DNA from: Campylobacteraceae bacterium
GTDB lineage: Bacteria; Campylobacterota; Campylobacteria; Campylobacterales; Sulfurovaceae
Assembly: GCA_027023145.1 (NCBI GenBank)
Contig: JALVWV010000284.1
Span: 1 to 7,107 of the forward strand
Direction of reading: 5' to 3'
DNA: 7,107 bases
Made by a program: the position numbers and the translations under genes. Position 1 is the stretch's first letter. Each line of letters opens with the position of its first letter. This document shows, piece after piece, positions 1-5,574 of this stretch. The notes below the pieces were generated by a model that was not told where the DNA came from, did not search any database, and saw only the letters and a list, made by a program, of their open reading frames with translations.

Positions 1-870
1 TGGCATCGATCTCGATCAAGTGAGCGATACCAATATCACCGACAATGTCATCACCTCCAACGGTCGGGCAATCCCCTACCGGGGGGATGCGCTCAAGGTC
101 TGGTACGGGCATAATATTCGCATCACCGGCAACACCATCGTCAGTGCACGCGATGTCAAGATCACCTTCTCAGAGGATACGCTCTTTGCCGACAACACCG
201 TCCGCCAGAGCCGCTACGGAGTCATGATCGAACACAGCCGCCGTACCCGTATCGAGAACAATACCCTCATGCGCAACGCCACCGGTGTCATGACAATGGG
301 TTCACCCCAAACCCGCATCGAGCGCAACCGCATCCTCGGCAACCGCCCCCCGGCCGGGATTGCTATCCTCATCGCCGGAGAGGGGCATCCCTCATCCAAA
401 ACAACGACCTGCGCTTCAATGCCAAAGCCTTCTACATCGACTCCAATGCCAAGTCAACCGGCATCCATCGCGAAATCCTCCACAACACGATCCGCTACAA
501 CACCGAGGTCTTTCACTTCCACCTCACCATCCGTAACAATCGCATCGAGAACAATATCATCGCCGACAATCTCGATGACGTGGTCAAAGATATTCGAGGC
601 TACCCCACCCGGGACAATACCATCACCCGAAACTACTGGAGCCGCTACGAGGGATTTGATCGCGACCACGACGGGATCGGGGACACCCCGCATGTCGTTC
701 AAGCTTACGCAGATCAACTGTGGCATCATGACCACCACTTGAAGTTCTTTTACGGCACGCCGTTTATCTCCCTGCTCGATCTGCTGGCACGGGTAGCGCC
801 CTTCACAGAGCCGGAATTTTTACTGCGGGATGCACAGCCTGTGATGAACAGGAAGAAGATGGAAAAATAG
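1..870 (+). CDS. nosD: NosD-like periplasmic beta-helix copper maturation protein, 3' part, with an apparent frameshift
   Basis: NosD proteins are periplasmic right-handed beta-helix proteins; with the ABC proteins NosF and NosY and the chaperone NosL they deliver copper to nitrous oxide reductase NosZ (known from the family). The frame is open at the left window edge (codons from position 2), so the GTG at 20 is internal and the 5' end is missing. Positions 2 to about 384 encode beta-helix rungs rich in N-x-I/N-x-x-x-x-N, including GDALKVWYGHN, SRYGVMIEHS and NATGVMTMGS, matching the NosD GDGI-WYS and RYGIHFMYS repeats. Homology then jumps to the frame starting at position 1, from SLIQNNDLRFNAKAFYIDS to a TAG stop at 868-870. 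That part carries the NosD hallmark NYWSRYEGFDRDHDGIGDTPH, then YADQLW and SLLDLLARVAPF. One base appears to be missing in the G run at 382-385. It is either a real pseudogene or a sequencing error. No nosF, nosY or nosL follows; the next gene is convergent rpoC. The family call is firm, functionality uncertain. Confidence 0.85.
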
Positions 871-874
871 TGTG

Positions 875-913
875 AGTGAACATATCGGAGCAGGGACTTC
901 AGTCCCGTTCACT
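875..913. repeat. Nested palindrome just after the NosD-like stop codon
   Basis: AGTGAAC at 875-881 pairs with GTTCACT at 907-913 (7 bp). Inside lies the perfect palindrome GGGACTTCAGTCCC at 893-906, with an 11-base one-sided bulge at 882-892. On the - strand the stem is followed about 8 bases later by five T (863-867), so this could be a weak terminator for rpoC that overlaps the end of the opposite gene. The inner core GACTTCAGTC recurs exactly 90 bases downstream. Pairing is seen directly in the sequence; the terminator role is inference. Confidence 0.6.
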
Positions 914-941
914 GGCTCCATATCGAGAGATATGGAGCCAG
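912..941. repeat. Perfect 13-bp stem with GAGA tetraloop
   Basis: CTGGCTCCATATC at 912-924 is exactly complementary to 929-941, leaving the four-base loop GAGA at 925-928. Read as + strand RNA, the loop is a GNRA-type tetraloop closed by a C-G pair, a very stable 3' UTR hairpin. Neither strand has a T run directly after it, so it does not look like a classic intrinsic terminator by itself. It may protect the 3' end of the mRNA or be part of a repeat element. The first two bases of the stem overlap the last bases of the preceding palindrome's outer arm, so the two folds compete slightly. Confidence 0.65.
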
Positions 942-974
942 CAGCCAGAAGGGATTAGGTATTGGTGCGGTGAC

Positions 975-1030
975 AAGGGGACGCGACTTCAGTCGCGCTG
1001 GATGGGGCCAAAGCCCCAGCCCCTTTTTTT
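975..1030 (+). terminator. Probable intrinsic terminator of the NosD-like unit, possibly a three-way junction
   Basis: TGGGGC (1003-1008) pairs with GCCCCA (1013-1018) around the loop CAAA. After GCCCC come seven T at 1024-1030, so RNA made from the + strand would end in a G+C-rich hairpin and a U run. In addition AAGGGG (975-980) can pair with CCCCTT (1020-1025), closing an outer stem around this hairpin and the one at 982-997; the outer stem would abut the T run directly. The element ends nine bases before the rpoC stop codon and would prevent read-through into the antisense of rpoC. In the rpoC direction the A run precedes the hairpin and only a poor T stretch follows, so it is less convincing for rpoC. 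Confidence 0.65.
982..997. repeat. Palindrome sharing its core with the one at 893-906
   Basis: CGCGACTTCAGTCGCG is a 7-bp perfect stem around TC (or 6 bp with a four-base loop). Its central ten bases, GACTTCAGTC (985-994), are identical to 895-904, while the outer pairs differ (CGC here, GG there). Two copies of the same hairpin core 90 bases apart resemble REP-type extragenic palindromes of the kind maintained by REP-associated (RAYT, IS200/IS605-like) transposases. That link is inference, since no transposase is in the window. Confidence 0.55.
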
Positions 1031-1038
1031 AGTAGAAC

Positions 1039-4000
1039 CTACGCTTCTTCCGCTGGCGTAAGGGTGACGTCATCATCACCAATCATTCCCGTTCCGACCG
1101 GGATGAGGCGTCCAATGACGACGTTTTCTTTGAGGTCGGCCAGCGGGTCGACTGTCCCGGCAATGGAGGCTGAGGTCAGTACCTTGGTCGTATCCTGGAA
1201 AGAGGCGGCCGAAATGATACTGTCCGCACCAACCGCCGATCGGGTGATACCGACCAACATCGGCTCAGCAATAGCGGGTTCACCTCCAAGTTTGATGATA
1301 CGCTCATTCTCTTCGTTGAATTTGCTCTTGGAGACAAGATCCCCTTCGATAAACTTGGTATCCCCACTCTCGACGACCCGTACCTGCCGCATCATCTGAG
1401 AGACGATCACTTCAATGTGTTTGTCGGAGATGTTGACCCCTTGACGACGGTACACCTGCTGCACTTCCGAGACGATGTACTCGTAGAGTGCCCGTTCACC
1501 CAGTGCCTCGAGGATGTCGTGGCTGGCGACAAGACCCTCGGTCAGGCGCTCACCAGCGTGGACATATTCGCCAGCATGGACGAGGATTGCCTTCCCTTTG
1601 TCGACAAATTGCTCAGTCGACTGACCGTTGTCACCCTCGATAATGATCCGCTCCTTTCCGCGCAACGGTTTGCCCATGCTGACGGTGCCGTCGATCTTGG
1701 CAATCAGTGCGATGTCTTTGGGGCGACGGGCTTCGAAGAGCTCGGAGACCCGAGGCAGACCCCCGGTGATGTCCTTGGACTTGATCGCCGCTTTTGGCTT
1801 CTTGGCGAGGATATCGGCGATAGCTACCGTGTCACCCGACTGGACAAACAGGCTGGTCTTGGGCTCGAGCTGGTAGCGGAGGATATCGCCCCCCTCGGTG
1901 GCGAGGATGATCGTCGGCTTATAGGTTGAGGCGATGTATTCGTTGAGCTCGAGGCGGGTATCGCCTGTCGCTTCATCAAATTCCTCGGAAGCCGTGACAC
2001 CCGGGATAATATCTTCGAAGGTCACCGTACCCGACTGTTCTGCGATTACCGGTTCGGAGTAGGGATCCCACTCGGCAATCACCACTTGAGTATGCTCAGC
2101 CGGTGCCGAGAGTATCTCGCCCCGCTGAACACTGGCATCGTTCTCAATCTGGACGACGGAGCCTCGTGAAATATAGTGACGTGCTGCTTCACGGTTACTG
2201 TCATCGACGATAACAGCAAAGAGCCCTTTTTCATCAACCTTTTTCCCTTTGGCGATATGATCCGCCGCTTCGAGGTAATCTCCTTTGAGATTGAAAAACT
2301 TCACGGTTCCCTTGGCTTCAGCCGTCACCGGCTGGGCGACCGGGGCACCGTCTTCGACTTTGAGCTCTCCAGCAAACGGGATACGTGCCGGGACACTCCA
2401 CCCCTCTTTGATCACTTCTACGATCGATTCATTGGCGGTCACGGTATCCCCATTCTGGTGAGGCAGGAAGAGTTTCCCTTCGATCTTGCCCGCAACACCA
2501 GCCAGTTCGTTGGCCTTGGCGACGTCACCCTTACGCAGCGCATAGCGTACCTCTTCCTCCCCTTCAGCCGAGAGGGTCAGGACGATCTCGTCATGCGTGA
2601 TGGCTACAGACAGCTTCCCGGTGTAGAGAGCCTTGATCTTGGGCTCGACCAGCAGGACACCCGCATTACGCCGGTTGGCGACGATGAGGGCACCGGACTG
2701 GTTGCGGTAGGCATTGAGGTTGTAGTAGCGGATGAAACCCTCTTTGGAGGCAACGACCTGACGCTCCTCTTTGCCCGCCGTAGCCGTTCCTCCGGTGTGG
2801 AACGTCCGCAGGGTCAGCTGGGTACCCGGCTCCCCGATCGACTGAGCCGCGATGACGCCGACTGCTTCCCCTTGTTTGACGAGGCGGTTTTCGGCCATGT
2901 TGAGTCCGTAACATTTGGCACAGATCCCTTTGGGAGCTTTGCACGTCGCCGGTGCCCGCATGACGACCGAGCGGACACCAGAATCACTGATGAGTTTTGC
3001 CGCTTCTTCATCGATCAGGGTACCTTCGCTCAGCAACACTTCACTGGTCACAGCATCGATGACATCGGCTGCAACGACCCGTCCGTAAACACGATCAGCC
3101 AGCGGCTCGATCAGTTCGTTACCGATACTGATCTCGGAGACTTCGACCCCTTCGTGGGTGCCGCAGTCCTCCATGCTCACTTTGACATTTTGGGCAACAT
3201 CGATCAGTTTACGGGTCAGATATCCGGCGTTGGCCGTCTTCAGCGCCGTATCGGCTAGACCTTTCCGTGCCCCGTGGGTGGAGATAAAGTACTCGAGGAC
3301 GTTAAGCCCCTCCCGGAAGTTCGAGGTGATCGGTGTTTCAATAATCGAGCCGTCGGACTTGGCCATCAATCCCCGCATCCCAGAGAGCTGACGGATCTGA
3401 GCCGCACTACCCCGCGCCCCGGAGTCCGCCATCATGTAGACGGAGTTAAAGCCATCTTTGTCCTCACGGATCAAGGTCATCAACTGCTCAGCGATGGTGT
3501 TGTTGGCATCCGTCCAAATATCGATAATCTTGTTGTAGCGCTCCTGCTCAGTGAGGAGTCCGGCGCCCGCCTGTTGCTGGATCTCGACCACTTTCGCCTT
3601 GGAGGCCGCTACGATTTCGTTTTTACTCTCCGGAACCTGAATATCATCGATGGAGATCGAAACACCCGTGACCGTCGCGTATTTGAAACCCATATCCTTG
3701 AGGTTGTCGAGGAATTCGGCGGTCAGCGCAATCCCGCTGTGCTTGTAAATGTAGTCAACGAGATTGACGATATCCTTCTTCTTCATCACCCGATTCCAGT
3801 AATTCTCCGGCACATAGTCGGGGATGATCGAGCGGAGGATCAAGCGTCCGGCTGTCGTCCGGACAATGTCCCCATCGATCACGGTTCGGACACGGGCGTT
3901 GAGATCGAGGGTCTGCTGCTCATGCGCAATGAAGATTTCATCAGCATTGGCAAAGAGCTTGTGCTGACCAATCACATCTACTTTTTCCAACGTGAGGTAG

Positions 4001-5574
4001 TAGAGCCCAAGAATCATATCCTGAGACGGTACCGCGATCGCCTTACCCGAGGCGGGCAGGAGGATGTTCATCGAGCTGAGCATCAAAATCTTCGCTTCGG
4101 CCACCGCTTCGGCGGAGAGGGGCACGTGTACCGCCATCTGATCCCCGTCGAAGTCGGCGTTGAACGCCGCACACACCAGCGGGTGGAGCTGGATCGCTTT
4201 CCCTTCGATCAGACGGGGGTGAAATGCCTGGATTGAGAGTTTGTGCAGCGTCGGTGCCCGGTTGAGCAGTACCGGATAACTGTCGACCACCTCTTCGAGA
4301 CACTCCCACACTTCGTTGGTCTTCTGCTCGATCATTTTTTTGGCCTGCTTGAGAGTGGTGGCGTAGCCCTTCTCCTCCAGCTTGGCCATCAAGTGCGGCT
4401 TGAAGAGCTCCAGCGCCATTTTCTTGGGCAGTCCGCACTGATCCATCCGCAGATCGGGACCCACGACGATGACCGAGCGACCGGAGAAGTCAACCCGCTT
4501 TCCGAGGAGGTTCTGGCGGAAACGTCCCTGCTTACCCTTGATGATCTCCGAGAGTGATTTGAGGGGGCGTTTGTTGGCACCCTTGACCGCATTGGCACGG
4601 CGACCATTGTCAAAGAGGGCATCGACCGACTCTTGCAACATCCGCTTTTCGTTGCGGACGATGATCTCGGGAGCATCGAGCTCAACGAGGCGCTTGAGGC
4701 GCTGGTTGCGGTTGATGACACGGCGATAGAGGTCGTTGACATCTGAGACGGCAAATTTCCCGCCATCGAGACTCACCAGCGGGCGCAGATCGGGCGGAAG
4801 CACTGGCAGATACGTGAGCATCATCCACTCGGGACGGTTGTCCGAATCGAGGAACGCTTCGATCACCTTGAGGCGCTTGATGATGGTTTTACGTTTGGCT
4901 TCCGATTTGGTCGCGCCGATCTCCTCTTTGAGCTGCCCGAGCATCTCGACGAGATCCAGCTCACTGAGGAGCTCTTGGATCACGGCACCGCCCATACGGG
5001 CATCAAATCCGGTTTCGCTGAAGCGCTGCATGATTTGTTGATACTGCTCCTCATTAAGGACATCGTATTTGAGTACCGGGTTGCCCCCTTCACTGTCGTA
5101 ACTTGCTTCCCCGGGGTTTTTAACGATGTACGCTTCATAGTAGAGCACCCGCTCGAGGTCTTTCATCTTGACACCCAGAAGTGTACCGATCCGTGAGGGA
5201 AGCGAGTTGACGTACCAGATGTGCGCAACAGGTACTACGAGATCGATGTGCCCCATCCGGTCACGGCGTACTTTGGAGCTGGTCACTTCAACGCCGCATT
5301 TTTCACAGACGACCCCTTTGTAACGCATCTTTTTGTATTTACCGCAGAGACACTCGTAGTCGCGGATCGGGCCGAAGATCTTGGCACAGAACAATCCGTC
5401 CCGCTCCGGCTTGAGGGTACGATAGTTGATTGTCTCGGGCTTTTTGACTTCACCGTAACTCCAGGAGAGGATTTTCTCAGGGCTAGCCACCCGAAGTTGC
5501 ATCGCTTCGATGTCGGTGGGACGCTCTTCACTGTTGATGTCTACCGGCGTCAAGTTTTCAAGTTGCTTACTCAT
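1039..5574 (-). CDS. rpoC: DNA-directed RNA polymerase subunit beta'
   Basis: Complete 1,511-residue beta' subunit, which forms the active centre and clamp of cytoplasmic RNA polymerase. Residues 1-110 hold the clamp start and zinc site 1 (C75, C77, C90, C93). LLNRAPTLHKLSIQAFHP lies at 437-454. The catalytic magnesium motif NADFDGD (472-478; bases 4141-4161) has all three aspartates. The bridge helix follows GARKGLADTALKTANAGYLT (768-787). Zinc site 2 is C804, C878, C885, C888, with E. coli spacing. The trigger loop begins at QSIGEPGTQLTLRTFHTGG (911-929) and resumes near DITGGLPRVSELFEARRP. Between these lies an insert of about 340 residues, longer than E. coli SI3, which explains most of the size difference; about 1,510 residues is usual in Campylobacterota. 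The ATG at 5574 was chosen over one 15 codons upstream because MSKQ.. resembles family N-termini and has a Shine-Dalgarno sequence. It overlaps the end of rpoB by 8 bases. Stop TAG at 1039-1041. Confidence 0.99.
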   Translation of the reverse strand: MSKQLENLTPVDINSEERPTDIEAMQLRVASPEKILSWSYGEVKKPETINYRTLKPERDGLFCAKIFGPIRDYECLCGKYKKMRYKGVVCEKCGVEVTSSKVRRDRMGHIDLVVPVAHIWYVNSLPSRIGTLLGVKMKDLERVLYYEAYIVKNPGEASYDSEGGNPVLKYDVLNEEQYQQIMQRFSETGFDARMGGAVIQELLSELDLVEMLGQLKEEIGATKSEAKRKTIIKRLKVIEAFLDSDNRPEWMMLTYLPVLPPDLRPLVSLDGGKFAVSDVNDLYRRVINRNQRLKRLVELDAPEIIVRNEKRMLQESVDALFDNGRRANAVKGANKRPLKSLSEIIKGKQGRFRQNLLGKRVDFSGRSVIVVGPDLRMDQCGLPKKMALELFKPHLMAKLEEKGYATTLKQAKKMIEQKTNEVWECLEEVVDSYPVLLNRAPTLHKLSIQAFHPRLIEGKAIQLHPLVCAAFNADFDGDQMAVHVPLSAEAVAEAKILMLSSMNILLPASGKAIAVPSQDMILGLYYLTLEKVDVIGQHKLFANADEIFIAHEQQTLDLNARVRTVIDGDIVRTTAGRLILRSIIPDYVPENYWNRVMKKKDIVNLVDYIYKHSGIALTAEFLDNLKDMGFKYATVTGVSISIDDIQVPESKNEIVAASKAKVVEIQQQAGAGLLTEQERYNKIIDIWTDANNTIAEQLMTLIREDKDGFNSVYMMADSGARGSAAQIRQLSGMRGLMAKSDGSIIETPITSNFREGLNVLEYFISTHGARKGLADTALKTANAGYLTRKLIDVAQNVKVSMEDCGTHEGVEVSEISIGNELIEPLADRVYGRVVAADVIDAVTSEVLLSEGTLIDEEAAKLISDSGVRSVVMRAPATCKAPKGICAKCYGLNMAENRLVKQGEAVGVIAAQSIGEPGTQLTLRTFHTGGTATAGKEERQVVASKEGFIRYYNLNAYRNQSGALIVANRRNAGVLLVEPKIKALYTGKLSVAITHDEIVLTLSAEGEEEVRYALRKGDVAKANELAGVAGKIEGKLFLPHQNGDTVTANESIVEVIKEGWSVPARIPFAGELKVEDGAPVAQPVTAEAKGTVKFFNLKGDYLEAADHIAKGKKVDEKGLFAVIVDDSNREAARHYISRGSVVQIENDASVQRGEILSAPAEHTQVVIAEWDPYSEPVIAEQSGTVTFEDIIPGVTASEEFDEATGDTRLELNEYIASTYKPTIILATEGGDILRYQLEPKTSLFVQSGDTVAIADILAKKPKAAIKSKDITGGLPRVSELFEARRPKDIALIAKIDGTVSMGKPLRGKERIIIEGDNGQSTEQFVDKGKAILVHAGEYVHAGERLTEGLVASHDILEALGERALYEYIVSEVQQVYRRQGVNISDKHIEVIVSQMMRQVRVVESGDTKFIEGDLVSKSKFNEENERIIKLGGEPAIAEPMLVGITRSAVGADSIISAASFQDTTKVLTSASIAGTVDPLADLKENVVIGRLIPVGTGMIGDDDVTLTPAEEA

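Noticed and set aside
20..742. A 240-codon + strand frame read as one intact protein starting at GTG 20.
   Set aside because: The frame is open upstream of 20, and after about 385 its translation becomes low-complexity serine/threonine/proline sequence while NosD homology continues in another frame. It is the frameshifted read-through, not a real C-terminus.
871..1038. A CRISPR array or tRNA gene in the structured intergenic region.
   Set aside because: There is no regular repeat-spacer pattern (the shared core occurs only twice), and the three-way fold lacks tRNA arm sequences such as the T-loop GTTCRA in the right position and a CCA or anticodon arrangement.
876..1061. A small 61-codon + strand frame across the intergenic region.
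   Set aside because: It is made almost entirely of the hairpin sequences and runs through the T run into the rpoC 3' end; the translation looks like chance coding of palindromes.
1417..1929. A 170-codon + strand frame opposite the 3' part of rpoC, and similar ones at 4243-4557 and 5221-6061.
   Set aside because: All are antisense shadows of rpoC/rpoB with no independent support.
2176..4236. Two long + strand open frames (2176-3258 and 3274-4236, 360 and 320 codons) opposite rpoC.
   Set aside because: They lie entirely antisense to conserved rpoC, their translations resemble no family I recognise, and no convincing ribosome site or separate codon signature is seen. Long stop-poor antisense frames are expected opposite a long G+C-rich gene.
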